Notes: generated by a model from the sequence alone, not told the origin. Counted from the first letter of the stretch, positions 43,939 through 52,696 are shown. The stretch: DNA of 64,000 nt from Sphingomonas sp. Y57 (GCF_001015195.1 NZ_LDES01000109.1:22515-86514); one strand, 5' to 3'. Program-made: numbers and translations.

Positions 43939-44286
43939 TCAGCCCTCGACCCGCTCGAGCAGGTCGGCCGGATCGATCCGCAGCCGGCGCATGCTCGCCA
44001 CCACGCGCGGCCATTCGTCGCGCAGGAACGTATCGCGCGCTTCGCGGCGAAGACGATCGGTCGCACCCTCGGCGACGAACATGCCGACGCCGCGCTTGAC
44101 CGTCACATAGCCCTCGTCCTGAAAGCCCTGATAGGCCTTTGCCGCGGTAAGCGGATTGGCGCCATGCTGTGCCGCAAAGGCGCGAACCGAGGGGAGGCCG
44201 TCGCCGTCGCCATAAGTGCCGTCGAGGATCGACTCGGCGATGATGTCGCGAAGGCGGAGATAGACGGGGCGGTCCTGGCTGCTCAT
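43939..44286 (-). CDS. GntR-family regulator, YtrA-type
   Basis: A 115-residue transcription factor with the GntR winged helix (YLRLRDIIAESILDGTYGDGD, LPSVRAFAAQHGANPLTAAKAYQGFQDEGYV, KRGVGMFV) and only a short C-terminal helix pair (REARDTFLRDEWPRVVASMRRL). That reduced effector part is the YtrA subfamily pattern, whose members usually control an adjacent ABC transporter; none is adjacent here. ATG 44286 is chosen; the frame is open to 44328. A palindrome (44296-44309) lies 10 bases upstream and is a likely autoregulatory operator. The nitroreductase gene ends 42 bases upstream of the start. Confidence 0.88.
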   Translation of the reverse strand: MSSQDRPVYLRLRDIIAESILDGTYGDGDGLPSVRAFAAQHGANPLTAAKAYQGFQDEGYVTVKRGVGMFVAEGATDRLRREARDTFLRDEWPRVVASMRRLRIDPADLLERVEG

Positions 44287-44295
44287 GGCGTCACA

Positions 44296-44309
44296 CTGTG
44301 CTAACACAG
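44296..44309. promoter_or_regulatory. Palindromic operator candidate for the GntR regulator
   Basis: CTGTG-CTAA-CACAG, a perfect 5-bp inverted repeat with a 4-base spacer, centred about 16 bases before the gntR start. On the minus strand a TTGACG at about 44327-44322 could be a -35 element, which would place the palindrome in the promoter core and favour repression. Confidence 0.5.
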
Positions 44310-44328
44310 CATGGCGCGTCAATGGCAA

Positions 44329-44919
44329 TCAGCCTTTCCACGTCGAAACGACAGCTTCATAGGTCGGGCGGGGTCTTTCCTCCAGCGCGCGGCCGGGCGA
44401 ACCGAGGAACAGGAAGCCGGCAATCCGGTCCTGCGGAGATCCACCAAGCGATTCAAGTACTTGACCGTTATAGGCGGGCCAGCCGGTCAGCCAGCACCCG
44501 ACGAAGCCCGCTGCATGGGTCGCGGTCAGCAGATTCATGCAGGCAGCGCCGGCCGACAACTCCTGCTCCCATCGCGGGATCTTGCTGTTCTGCGTCGGCG
44601 TCGACAGCACCGCGACCATCATGGGCGCCTGGTGCGCGAACTGATCCATCGCCTCCAGCTCGATCCGCCCCGCGTCGGGCTTCTCGGTCCGATAGGCATC
44701 CCTGAGCAGGTCGGCGAAAGCCTCCCGCCGATCGCGCTCGATGATCACGAAGCGCCAGGGCGCGAGCTTGCCATGGTCGGGCACCCGCATCGCCGCCTCC
44801 AATATCCGGCGAAGCTCGGCCGGATCCGGACCCGGCTCGATCATGTCGCGGGCCTTGCCGGAGCGGCGTGTGGCGAGAAGGGCGGCGGTGGAGGACAGAT
44901 CGTTGAACATGATCATCAT
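44329..44919 (-). CDS. Nitroreductase-family protein
   Basis: A 196-residue FMN-dependent oxidoreductase. It shows ATRRSGKARDMIEPGPDPAEL at the flavin site, PDHGKLAPWRFVIIERDRR, a hydrophobic helix in the dimer core and LLTATHAAGFVGCWLTGWPA before the ending GRALEERPRP. The length and spacing fit the YdjA/small nitroreductase subgroup, which has unknown physiological substrates. ATG 44919 is chosen, though ATG 44910 is in frame. It is followed by gntR on the same strand. Nothing links it directly to detoxification of a particular compound. Confidence 0.9.
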   Translation of the reverse strand: MMIMFNDLSSTAALLATRRSGKARDMIEPGPDPAELRRILEAAMRVPDHGKLAPWRFVIIERDRREAFADLLRDAYRTEKPDAGRIELEAMDQFAHQAPMMVAVLSTPTQNSKIPRWEQELSAGAACMNLLTATHAAGFVGCWLTGWPAYNGQVLESLGGSPQDRIAGFLFLGSPGRALEERPRPTYEAVVSTWKG

Positions 44920-45175
44920 CTAGATGCTGGCCCGTCGCGGAACAACGGTCAGGGAGGGGCGCGCCAGGCCGGACAGAAATTCCGTGGTTCGGAGGGTAAA
45001 TCACCTCGCGGGGTAATTCTGTGTCGTCGAAGCGGCTCCCGTGGGAAATGTCGTTTCAAGCGAAACAATAACCGCTTCACAGCGCGTGAATCGTTGCTAT
45101 CGTCGCCGTCCATGAAGGTCGCGCCGTCCCCGGGGGTAGGGACGCGCGCCGGCCACGCAGAACAGAAAGAACTTC

Positions 45176-46957
45176 ATGGTCAATCCCGACGCTGACGCGA
45201 CCACCGAGCCTGCATCGCCGCATGTGAGCCGATCCGACGGCGACACCTGGTTCGGCCACCCAAGGCAGCTTGCCAGGCTCTTCTCGACCGAGGCGATGGA
45301 ACGCTTCGGCTATTATGGAATGAGGGCACTCCTTACCCTCTACCTTACCCAGCACTTCCTGTTCAGCGATCAGACGACCAACGGACTCTATGGAGGCTTC
45401 ACGGCACTGGTCTATCTGACCCCGCTCATCGGCGGCCTCCTCGCCGACCGCTATCTCGGTTCGAAGAAGTCGGTGAAGTTCGGCGCGATCCTGATGTCGA
45501 TCGCCTATTTCACCCTCTGCTTCGGCGGCCAGACCGCCAGGCCCTATGCGATGATCGATGGCGCCCGCTACGAGGTGGTCATCGACGAAGCCAAGCAGCA
45601 ATATGTCGTCGACGGTGCGCAGAAGCTCGCGATCAAGGGGCAGGAGGACGGCTCCGTCGCGCTCATCGCCCCGGACGGCTCGGTCGCCCGCACCGTCGTG
45701 AAGGGCGGCTTCAAGGCCGACGCCGATCGCGATCCCTTCTACACCGGGCTGATGCTCGTCGCGCTGAGCCTGCTCACCGTCGGCAACGGCTTCTTCAAGC
45801 CCAACATCTCCACCATCGTCGGCGCGCTCTACGAGAAGGGCGACAGGCGCCGCGATGCCGGCTTCACCATCTTCTACATGGGCATCAACCTCGGCTCGCT
45901 CTTCTCGCAGATACTCTGTCCCTTCCTGGCGGTGGCGCTCGGCTGGTGGGCCGGCTTCGGTCTTGCCGCGATCGGCATGATGATCAGCTGGGCGCTGATC
46001 CAGTTCGCGGGCGATAAGCTGGAAGGCTATGGCGAGCCGCCCGAGGGCCAGGAGAAGGATCGCAGCCTGCTGATCTATATCGGCGCCCTGGCGGTTGTGC
46101 CGGTCGGCTGGTTCCTGTTCATCAACCTGATGGCGAGCCCCGCGCCGGAGGCCGGAGCGGGCATCGTCGGCTATCTGCTCGGCCTGCCGATCATGGGCAA
46201 GGTGCTGTTCGCGACCTTCCTGGCCTCGGTGGTCCTGATCCCGCTCTGGGCGCTCAAGGCCGGCAACCGGGTCGAGTTCCAGATGATGATCGCGGCCATC
46301 GTGATGATCGTCTTCAACGTCGTGTTCTGGACATTGTTCGAACAGGCCGGCTCCTCGCTCACCCTGTTCGCGGATCGCAACACCGACCTGTCCGTGTTCG
46401 GCCTGTTCACGATGTCGGCGGGACAGACCCAGTTCTTCAACGCCTTCTTCATCGTCGTGCTGGCGCCGTTGACCTCGATCCTGTGGGGAGCGCTCGGCCG
46501 CCGGGGGCTGGAACCGTCGATCCCGGTCAAGTTCGCTATCGCTCTGGCGGGCGTCGGTCTCGGCTTTCTCGCGCTGGTGTGGGGCACCCAATATGCGGGG
46601 CCAGATTTCAAGGTGTCGGTCTGGTGGCTTGCGCTGCTCTACCTGATCCACTCGATGGCCGAGCTCTGCATATCGCCCGTAGGCCTGTCGATGATCACCA
46701 AGCTCTCGATCGCTCGCGTCGTCGGGCTGATGATGGGGCTATGGTTCCTGTCGATCAGCTGCGCGCAATATGTGGCCGGCATCGTCGCCCAGGTCGCCAG
46801 CGTCGAGACGGTCGGCGGCCAGGTCACCAACCTCAAGGTCAGCCTGGAGACCTATGCCGGCGTGTTTCAGACGATTGGCCTGGTTTCGGTCGCGATCGGC
46901 GCGGTTCTTCTCGTCCTTTCGCCTGTCATCAAGAAGTGGATGCACGGTGTTCAATAA
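45176..46957 (+). CDS. Peptide transporter, POT/PTR (MFS) family
   Basis: A 593-residue proton-coupled di- and tripeptide importer with about fourteen membrane helices. Family features are the ERFGYYGMRALLTLYLTQH segment (ExxERFxYYG), the LLADRYLGSKKSVKFGAI loop, GNGFFKPNISTIVG (the FYxxINxG-type region follows as FTIFYMGINLGSLFS), and WTLFEQAGSSLTLFADRN. A loop of about 70 residues after helix 4, with DGARYEVVIDEAKQQYVVDG, is an insertion outside the membrane. ATG 45176 follows AGAAAG. Its 3' end overlaps the amidohydrolase start by 11 bases, so the three genes form an operon. Confidence 0.94.
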   Translation: MVNPDADATTEPASPHVSRSDGDTWFGHPRQLARLFSTEAMERFGYYGMRALLTLYLTQHFLFSDQTTNGLYGGFTALVYLTPLIGGLLADRYLGSKKSVKFGAILMSIAYFTLCFGGQTARPYAMIDGARYEVVIDEAKQQYVVDGAQKLAIKGQEDGSVALIAPDGSVARTVVKGGFKADADRDPFYTGLMLVALSLLTVGNGFFKPNISTIVGALYEKGDRRRDAGFTIFYMGINLGSLFSQILCPFLAVALGWWAGFGLAAIGMMISWALIQFAGDKLEGYGEPPEGQEKDRSLLIYIGALAVVPVGWFLFINLMASPAPEAGAGIVGYLLGLPIMGKVLFATFLASVVLIPLWALKAGNRVEFQMMIAAIVMIVFNVVFWTLFEQAGSSLTLFADRNTDLSVFGLFTMSAGQTQFFNAFFIVVLAPLTSILWGALGRRGLEPSIPVKFAIALAGVGLGFLALVWGTQYAGPDFKVSVWWLALLYLIHSMAELCISPVGLSMITKLSIARVVGLMMGLWFLSISCAQYVAGIVAQVASVETVGGQVTNLKVSLETYAGVFQTIGLVSVAIGAVLLVLSPVIKKWMHGVQ

Positions 46958-48365
46958 CAAATTGAGATTCTCCGTGGCGGTGGCGCTCGCGCTGACCGCC
47001 TGCACCGGCGGTGCGGCGCCCAAGTCGGCCTCGTCCGATGCGCCCGCTCCGGGCAAGGGCAAGGGTTTCGACCATGACCCCTTCCCGTCGACCTATCGCG
47101 CCTATCCGGGCGTTCCGACCGCGATCGTGCACGCCACCGTCTATGACGGCGAAGGAGGCCGGATCGAGGATGGCACCGTTCTCCTTGCCGACGGCAAGGT
47201 GACGGCGGTCGGGGGGCCTGACCTCGCCGTGCCGGCCGGGGCCACCATCGTCGACGGTACCGGGAAATGGGTGACGCCGGGCATCATCGACGTCCACAGC
47301 CATCTCGGCGACTATCCGTCGCCAGCCGTCAAGGCGTTGTCCGACGGCAATGAGGCGACTGCGCCGGTGACCGCGCAGGTCTGGGCTGAGCACAGCGTCT
47401 GGCCGCAGGACCCCGGTTTCAGTCGCGCGCTTGCCAATGGCGGGGTGACGACGCTGCAGATACTGCCGGGCTCGGCCAATCTTTTCGGGGGCCGGTCGGT
47501 CACGCTCAAGAACGTCTATGCGCGCACCGTGCAGGGGATGAAGTTCCCGGGCGCACCCTATGGCCTGAAGATGGCGTGCGGCGAGAATCCCAAGCGCGTC
47601 TATGGTGGCAAGAACCGCGAACCTTCGACCCGGATGGGCAATGTCGCGGTCGACCGGCAGACCTGGATGAAGGCGGTCGAGTATAAGCGCAAATGGGACA
47701 AATATGAGGAGAAGGGCGGCGAGATACCTGCCCGCGATGTCGCGATGGACACGCTGATGGGCGTTCTCAACGGCGAAATCCTGGTCCACAATCACTGCTA
47801 CCGCGCCGACGAGATGGGCATCGTCCTCGATATGGCGAAGGAGTTCGGCTACAAGGTCACCGCCTTTCACCACGCCGTCGAGGCCTACAAGATCGCCGAC
47901 CTGCTGAAGGCGAACGGTACCTGTGCCGCCGTCTGGGCCGATTGGTACGGCTTCAAGATGGAAAGCTATGACGGCATCCGCGAGAATCTGGCGATCCTCC
48001 ACAATGCCGGCGCCTGCGTGATGATCCATTCGGACGATCAGAACGGCATCCAGCGTCTGAACCAGGAGGTCGCCAAGGCGCTCGCCGCAGGCCGCGGCGC
48101 AGGCTTCACGATCAGCGACGAGCAGGCCTGGACCTGGCTCGCGATCGCCCCGGCCCGCGCGCTCGGCATCGCCGACCGGACGGGCAGCCTCAAGCCCGGC
48201 AAGATGGGTGACGTGGTGCTGTGGAACGGCAATCCGCTGAGCGTCTACACCCGGCCCGAAAAGGTCTGGATCGACGGCGCGATGCTCTACGACGCGAACA
48301 ATCCGAAGCTGCGCCCGGTGAGCGACTTCGAGCTGGGCCAGCCGGGCGAGGGAGATGTGAAATGA
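46947..48365 (+). CDS. Lipoprotein amidohydrolase, imidazolonepropionase-like
   Basis: A 472-residue exported enzyme. The leader VAVALALTACTGG ends in a lipobox (L-T-A-C) with the lipidated Cys near residue 17. The metal-dependent amidohydrolase fold follows: TPGIIDVHSHLGDYP with the first H-x-H, LVHNHCYRADEM with another His, VTAFHHAVEAYK, and CVMIHSDDQNG with the last acidic ligand. Ligands for a two-metal site are present. The start is GTG 46947, inside the peptide transporter 3' end. Function is probably hydrolysis of a peptide or cyclic amide outside the cytoplasm; the substrate is not known. Confidence 0.88.
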   Translation: MFNNKLRFSVAVALALTACTGGAAPKSASSDAPAPGKGKGFDHDPFPSTYRAYPGVPTAIVHATVYDGEGGRIEDGTVLLADGKVTAVGGPDLAVPAGATIVDGTGKWVTPGIIDVHSHLGDYPSPAVKALSDGNEATAPVTAQVWAEHSVWPQDPGFSRALANGGVTTLQILPGSANLFGGRSVTLKNVYARTVQGMKFPGAPYGLKMACGENPKRVYGGKNREPSTRMGNVAVDRQTWMKAVEYKRKWDKYEEKGGEIPARDVAMDTLMGVLNGEILVHNHCYRADEMGIVLDMAKEFGYKVTAFHHAVEAYKIADLLKANGTCAAVWADWYGFKMESYDGIRENLAILHNAGACVMIHSDDQNGIQRLNQEVAKALAAGRGAGFTISDEQAWTWLAIAPARALGIADRTGSLKPGKMGDVVLWNGNPLSVYTRPEKVWIDGAMLYDANNPKLRPVSDFELGQPGEGDVK

Positions 48366-49729
48366 ACAAGTTCCACATCCTCCGTTCGTCCCGAGCGAAG
48401 TCGAGGGACGTTGGCTCTTGGAAGGGGTCTCGAGTGCGCTCGACACGAACGGTCATCGGGCTGGCTTTTGCAGTGCTGGCGGCCCCCCTGTCCGCCGAGA
48501 CCATCGCCATCACCGGCGGCACCGTAGCGATCGGCGACGGGTCGCAGCCGATCAAGGGCGGCACCGTCGTCATCGCCAACGGTCGGGTTGTAGCCGCCGG
48601 AGCGGGAGTCGCGGTACCGGCCGGCGCGCGCGTCGTCGACGCGACCGGCAAATGGGTCTCGCCCGGCATCATCGCCGGGGTCAGCACGCTTGGCCTGATG
48701 GAAGGCTATGGCATGTCGGAGACCAACGACCTCAGCGCCGACAAGTCGCCCTTCTCGGCGGCGCTCGACATGTCGACCGCGATCAACCCGACCGGCCAGC
48801 GGATCGGGGTCGAGCGCGCGGCCGGCATCACCCGCGCCTTCGTCATCCCGTCGGCTGGCAACACCATGTTCGGCGGGCAGGGGGCGGTGATCGACCTCGG
48901 CGCCGACATGGACCCGGTGACGCGTCCGCGCGCCTTTCAATATGTCGAGCTGGGCGAGGACGGAATGGGGCCTGCGGGCGGCAGCCGCCCGGCCGCCTAT
49001 GCGCTGCTCAAGGTCGCGCTCGGCGCGGCGTCCAACCCCGCCTCCGCCGACTTCGCCAGCAAGGATGCGCTGATCACCCGTCAGGATGCCGAGGCGCTCG
49101 CGCCGGTGGTGCGCGGCACCCAGCCGCTGCTCGTCCATGTCGAGCGGGCGGCCGACATCCGTTCGGTGCTCGCGCTCAAGAAGCAATATCCGGCGATCAG
49201 GCTGGTGCTGGTGGGCGCGACCGAAGGCTGGATGGTGGCGGATCAGATCGCGGCGGCCGGTGTCCCCGTCATCGCGGCGGCGCTGCTCGACCTGCCCGAG
49301 AAGTTCGAGTCGATCGCAGCGACCCAGTCCAATGTCGGCCGGCTGGCGAAGGCGGGTGTCACCGTCGCCATCTCCAACGCCGATATTTCCGAGGGCCCCT
49401 ATGAGTCCTATCTCGCCCAATATGCCGGAAATCTCGTCGCGCTGACGAAGATACAAGGCGCCCAGGGGCTCGACTGGGGCGCTGCCTTCGCGACGATCAC
49501 TTCGAAACCGGCGGCGGCGATCGGCATGGACGGCGAGCTCGGTTCCCTTCGTCCAGGCCGCCGCGCCGATGTCGTGGTCTGGGACGGCGATCCGCTCGAG
49601 CTATCCTCGGCGCCGACGGCGATCTTCATCGACGGCGTCGCCCAGCCGACGACCAGCCGCCAGACCCGGCTGCGCGACCGCTATCTCGATCCTGTCGAGA
49701 AGGGCCTCCCCAAGGCCTACGAGCGATAA
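48362..49729 (+). CDS. Amidohydrolase-like protein lacking the metal ligands
   Basis: A 455-residue exported protein with the same fold order as its upstream neighbour. It has GGTVAIGDGSQPIKGGTVVI at the start and GELGSLRPGRRADVVVWDGD at the end. The H-x-H site is replaced by SPGIIAGVSTLGLMEG, and the region expected to read IHSDD reads VAISNADISEG; one His remains in LLVHVERAADI. It probably lacks two-metal catalysis. Start choice: ATG 48362 overlaps the upstream stop (ATGA) but gives an odd basic leader encoded by a palindromic element. GTG 48434, with GGAAGGGG before it, gives a normal signal peptide (VRSTRTVIGLAFAVLAAPLSA). Confidence 0.82.
   Translation: MNKFHILRSSRAKSRDVGSWKGSRVRSTRTVIGLAFAVLAAPLSAETIAITGGTVAIGDGSQPIKGGTVVIANGRVVAAGAGVAVPAGARVVDATGKWVSPGIIAGVSTLGLMEGYGMSETNDLSADKSPFSAALDMSTAINPTGQRIGVERAAGITRAFVIPSAGNTMFGGQGAVIDLGADMDPVTRPRAFQYVELGEDGMGPAGGSRPAAYALLKVALGAASNPASADFASKDALITRQDAEALAPVVRGTQPLLVHVERAADIRSVLALKKQYPAIRLVLVGATEGWMVADQIAAAGVPVIAAALLDLPEKFESIAATQSNVGRLAKAGVTVAISNADISEGPYESYLAQYAGNLVALTKIQGAQGLDWGAAFATITSKPAAAIGMDGELGSLRPGRRADVVVWDGDPLELSSAPTAIFIDGVAQPTTSRQTRLRDRYLDPVEKGLPKAYER
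48382..48452. repeat. Palindromic repeat element inside the amidohydrolase 5' end
   Basis: CCGTTCGTCCCGAGCGAAGTCGAGGGA at the left end and TCTCGAGTGCGCTCGACACGAACGG at the right are near-perfect inverted arms of about 25 bases around a short centre (about 20 bases). It lies fully within the coding frame and is not related to the CGTCAT family. Confidence 0.75.
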
Positions 49730-49741
49730 CTCCCTCCCCAA

Positions 49742-49764
49742 CCCTCTCCCCGATGGGGAGAGGG
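49742..49764. terminator. Strong inverted repeat after the amidohydrolase genes
   Basis: CCCTCTCCCC-GAT-GGGGAGAGGG is a perfect 10-bp stem with a 3-base loop, 13 bases after the amidohydrolase stop and before glmM. It lacks a T-tract, so it is either a weak terminator or another intergenic palindrome. Confidence 0.55.
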
Positions 49765-49824
49765 CTTGAGGCACACGGCAAATCGGCGCATTGAGCGGTC
49801 GAATTCCGATGGGGGATGGCTTGT

Positions 49825-51162
49825 ATGGGGCGTAGATATTTCGGGACCGATGGTATCCGGGGCCGGACCAACGAAAGCCCGATGACCGCCGAGATCGCGA
49901 TGAAGGTGGGCCAGGCGGCCGGCGCGCATTTCGTGCGCGGCGAGCACCGCCACCGGGTGGTGATCGGCAAGGACACCCGGCTGTCGGGCTATATGATGGA
50001 ATCCGCGCTGGTCGCGGGCTTCACCAGCGTCGGCATGGACTGTGTTCTGCTCGGGCCGATGCCGACCCCGGCCGTGGCCATGCTGACCCGGTCGATGCGT
50101 GCCGACCTGGGCGTGATGATCTCCGCCAGCCACAATATGTTCGCTGACAACGGCATCAAGCTGTTCGGCCCCGACGGCTACAAGCTGTCCGATGACGATG
50201 AGACCGCGATCGAGGCACGCCTCGAGAAGCCGGTGAAGCTCGCCGCTTCGGCCGATATCGGGCGCGCTCACCGCGTCGAGTCCGCCCGGGGGCGCTATGT
50301 CCATGCAGTCAAGTCGAGCTTTCCCGAGCATCTCCGCCTCGACGGGCTGCGCGTCGTGATCGATTGCGCGCATGGCGCCGCCTATGAAGTGGCGCCGCTG
50401 GCCTTGTGGGAGCTCGGTGCGGAGTTGATTTCGATCGGGGTCAATCCCAACGGCGTCAACATTAACGACCAGTGCGGATCGACCGATACCCGCGCGCTGC
50501 AGGACAAGGTCCGCGAGACCCGCGCCGACATCGGCATCGCCCTCGACGGCGACGCCGATCGGCTGATCATCGTCGACAATGAAGGGCGGGTGGTCGATGG
50601 CGACCAGTTGATGGCGCTGGTCGCGGCCGGCGCCCATCGTCGCGGCGAGTTGCGCGGCGGCGGTATCGTCGCGACCGTGATGTCGAACCTGGGCCTCGAA
50701 CGCTTCCTGGCCGGGCAAGGGCTGTCGCTCCACCGCACCAAGGTCGGCGACCGCTATGTCGTGGAGGCGATGCGCGCCGAGGGCTTCAACATCGGTGGCG
50801 AGCAATCGGGCCATATCGTCATGACCGACCATGCGACGACCGGCGACGGACTGGTGGCAGCGCTGCAGGTGCTGGCCCAGCTCGTCGAGCATGGCAGGCC
50901 CGCAAGCGAACTGCTTCACCAGTTCGATCCGCTGCCACAGCTTCTCAAGAATGTCCGCTTTGTGGGAGGCGAGCCGCTCAAGGATGAGAAGGTGATCGCC
51001 GCCATCGCCGATGCGGAGGAGAAGCTGACCGGCACCGGCCGCCTGGTCATCCGCAAGTCGGGCACCGAACCGCTGATCCGGGTCATGGCCGAGGGCGAGG
51101 ACAGCCGCCTCGTCGAGGCGATGGTCGACCAGATCTGCGACGCGGTGCGCAAGGCGGCCTGA
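49825..51162 (+). CDS. glmM: Phosphoglucosamine mutase
   Basis: Converts glucosamine-6-phosphate to glucosamine-1-phosphate for UDP-GlcNAc synthesis. The 445-residue protein opens [17 protein letters not shown], has the phosphoserine loop [17 protein letters not shown], the metal loop [15 protein letters not shown], the sugar loop [10 protein letters not shown], and the phosphate-binding [15 protein letters not shown], so all four active-site loops are intact. ATG 49825 fits the family start and has GGGGGATGG upstream; ATG 49816 is also in frame. It leads thiD on the same strand. Confidence 0.97.
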   Translation: MGRRYFGTDGIRGRTNESPMTAEIAMKVGQAAGAHFVRGEHRHRVVIGKDTRLSGYMMESALVAGFTSVGMDCVLLGPMPTPAVAMLTRSMRADLGVMISASHNMFADNGIKLFGPDGYKLSDDDETAIEARLEKPVKLAASADIGRAHRVESARGRYVHAVKSSFPEHLRLDGLRVVIDCAHGAAYEVAPLALWELGAELISIGVNPNGVNINDQCGSTDTRALQDKVRETRADIGIALDGDADRLIIVDNEGRVVDGDQLMALVAAGAHRRGELRGGGIVATVMSNLGLERFLAGQGLSLHRTKVGDRYVVEAMRAEGFNIGGEQSGHIVMTDHATTGDGLVAALQVLAQLVEHGRPASELLHQFDPLPQLLKNVRFVGGEPLKDEKVIAAIADAEEKLTGTGRLVIRKSGTEPLIRVMAEGEDSRLVEAMVDQICDAVRKAA

Positions 51163-51172
51163 TCAGCCGGCC

Positions 51173-51973
51173 GTGTCGACCGCGCGCATTCTCATCATCG
51201 CCGGCTCGGATTCGGGCGGCGGCGCCGGCATCCAGGCCGACATCAAGACGGTGACGCTGCTCGGCGGTCACGCGATGACCGCGATCACCGCGCTGACCGC
51301 GCAGAACACGCTCGGCGTCGCGGCGGTCCATCCGGTCCCTGCGGAGATGGTGATCGCCCAGATCGACGCGGTGGCGGACGACATCGGCGTCGACGCGGTC
51401 AAGATCGGCATGATCGGCAATGCCGCGATCGCCGAGCAGGTTGCTGACCGGCTCGATCGGCCCGACCTCGCGGATGTGCCGCTGGTGTTCGATCCGGTGA
51501 TGATCGCGACGAGCGGTAGCCGCCTCGCCGACGCGGCGACGATCGCGGCGTTCGGCCGGCTGATGCGGCGCGCGGCGGTCTCCACCCCCAATCTCGACGA
51601 ACTCGGCGCGCTGAGTGATCATGTCCTGGGCGACGAGCCGGCGGTGGCGGCGGCAGCGAGCGGGCTGATCGCGCGGGGCAGCGGCCCGATCCTGGCGACC
51701 GGCGGCGGCTTCGTTGCCGGCGAGCTGACCGATCTGTTGTTCACGGCCGCGAGCGGTGTGGAGGAGCAGCGCTGGACCGCCGGCTGGATCGACACGATCC
51801 ACGATCACGGCACCGGCTGCACCCTGGCGAGCGCGATCGCGACCGGGCTGGGGCAGGGACTCTCGCTGGCCCACGCGATCACCCGCGCCCGCGCGTTCGT
51901 CCGCGCAGCGCTGCTGGCGGCGCCGGGGCTCGGCCGGGGCCATGGGCCGATGGGGCACCGGTCGATCGATTGA
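51173..51973 (+). CDS. thiD: Hydroxymethylpyrimidine/phosphomethylpyrimidine kinase
   Basis: Phosphorylates HMP and HMP-P in thiamine synthesis. The 266-residue ribokinase-fold protein has ILIIAGSDSGGGAGIQADIK, the TLLGGHAMTAITALTAQNT segment, GMIGNAAIAEQVAD, PLVFDPVMIATSG, and the catalytic DHGTGCTLASAIATGLGQG. It starts with GTG at 51173, 10 bases after glmM, a usual spacing for a coupled gene. No thiamine riboswitch (THI box) is seen upstream, which fits a position in an operon rather than its own promoter. Confidence 0.96.
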   Translation: MSTARILIIAGSDSGGGAGIQADIKTVTLLGGHAMTAITALTAQNTLGVAAVHPVPAEMVIAQIDAVADDIGVDAVKIGMIGNAAIAEQVADRLDRPDLADVPLVFDPVMIATSGSRLADAATIAAFGRLMRRAAVSTPNLDELGALSDHVLGDEPAVAAAASGLIARGSGPILATGGGFVAGELTDLLFTAASGVEEQRWTAGWIDTIHDHGTGCTLASAIATGLGQGLSLAHAITRARAFVRAALLAAPGLGRGHGPMGHRSID

Positions 51974-52013
51974 GAATCCCATCACGTAGCGACAAGTCAC
52001 CCGGTGGATAAAG

Positions 52014-52044
52014 AAAAAGGCCGCCCGGATCGCTCCGAACGGCC
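52014..52044 (-). terminator. Intrinsic terminator of the rpsF-rpsR-rplI operon
   Basis: On the minus strand GGCCGTTCGGA, loop GCGA and TCCGGGCGGCC form an 11-bp stem with one mismatch pair, followed by TTTTTC. It lies 25 bases after the rplI stop. The opposite strand has CTCTTTCT after the stem, so it may also serve thiD. Confidence 0.85.
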
Positions 52045-52069
52045 TCTTTCTGATACGATGGCGAAGCGA

Positions 52070-52678
52070 TCAGGCTTCGTCGGTCGCTTCCGCGGCGGGA
52101 GCTTCGTCCTGCAGCTCGGTCGGGATTTCACCCGGCTCGGCGTTGGGATCATAGTCCTCGGTGAAGCCGGCCTCGTCGCGCTCGAAGAGCTGCGCCATGA
52201 CGTCGACGCCCTGCGACTGCAGCTCGGCCTCTTCAGGCGAGCGGGCGACGTTGACCTTGACGGTGCGGCTGACCTCGGCGTGCAGCGAGATCTTCACCTC
52301 GTGCAGGCCGATCGTCTTGATCGGGCGGCCGAGCACGACGCCCGACTTGGCGACCTTGATGCCGTCCTCGGCGAGCGCCTCGACGATGTCGCGGGCCGAA
52401 ACCGAGCCATAGAGCTGGCCGGTGTTCGACGCCTGGCGGATCAGCGTCACCGACTTGTCGTCGAGCGCCTTGGCCTCGGTCTCCGCATTGTCGCGGCGCT
52501 TGGCGTTATCGGCCTCGATCTGGGCGCGGTTCGCCTCGAAGACCTTCTTGTTGGCCTCGTTGGCGCGCAGCGCCTTCTTGCGCGGCAGCAGATAGTTGCG
52601 TGCAAAGCCGGCCTTGACGGTGACGACGTCGCCGATCTGGCCCAGCTTCTCAACGCGTTCGAGCAGGATCACGTCCAT
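52070..52678 (-). CDS. rplI: 50S ribosomal protein L9
   Basis: Binds 23S rRNA and connects two parts of the large subunit. The 202-residue protein has the N-terminal domain [20 protein letters not shown], the [17 protein letters not shown] segment, the long connecting helix ([16 protein letters not shown]) and the C-terminal RNA-binding domain. It then has an acidic Glu/Ala/Asp-rich tail of about 45 residues (from about 155) that is longer than in E. coli and is common in sphingomonads. It is the last gene of rpsF-rpsR-rplI. Confidence 0.97.
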   Translation of the reverse strand: MDVILLERVEKLGQIGDVVTVKAGFARNYLLPRKKALRANEANKKVFEANRAQIEADNAKRRDNAETEAKALDDKSVTLIRQASNTGQLYGSVSARDIVEALAEDGIKVAKSGVVLGRPIKTIGLHEVKISLHAEVSRTVKVNVARSPEEAELQSQGVDVMAQLFERDEAGFTEDYDPNAEPGEIPTELQDEAPAAEATDEA

Positions 52679-52696
52679 GGTGGCGGTCCTCCCTTC

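Noticed and set aside
44920-45175. Hairpins ahead of the peptide transporter (GTTTC-AAGC-GAAAC at about 45051 and a GC-rich one near 45120)
   Set aside because: They are short and not matched to any riboswitch pattern I know; they may be chance or a minor leader structure.
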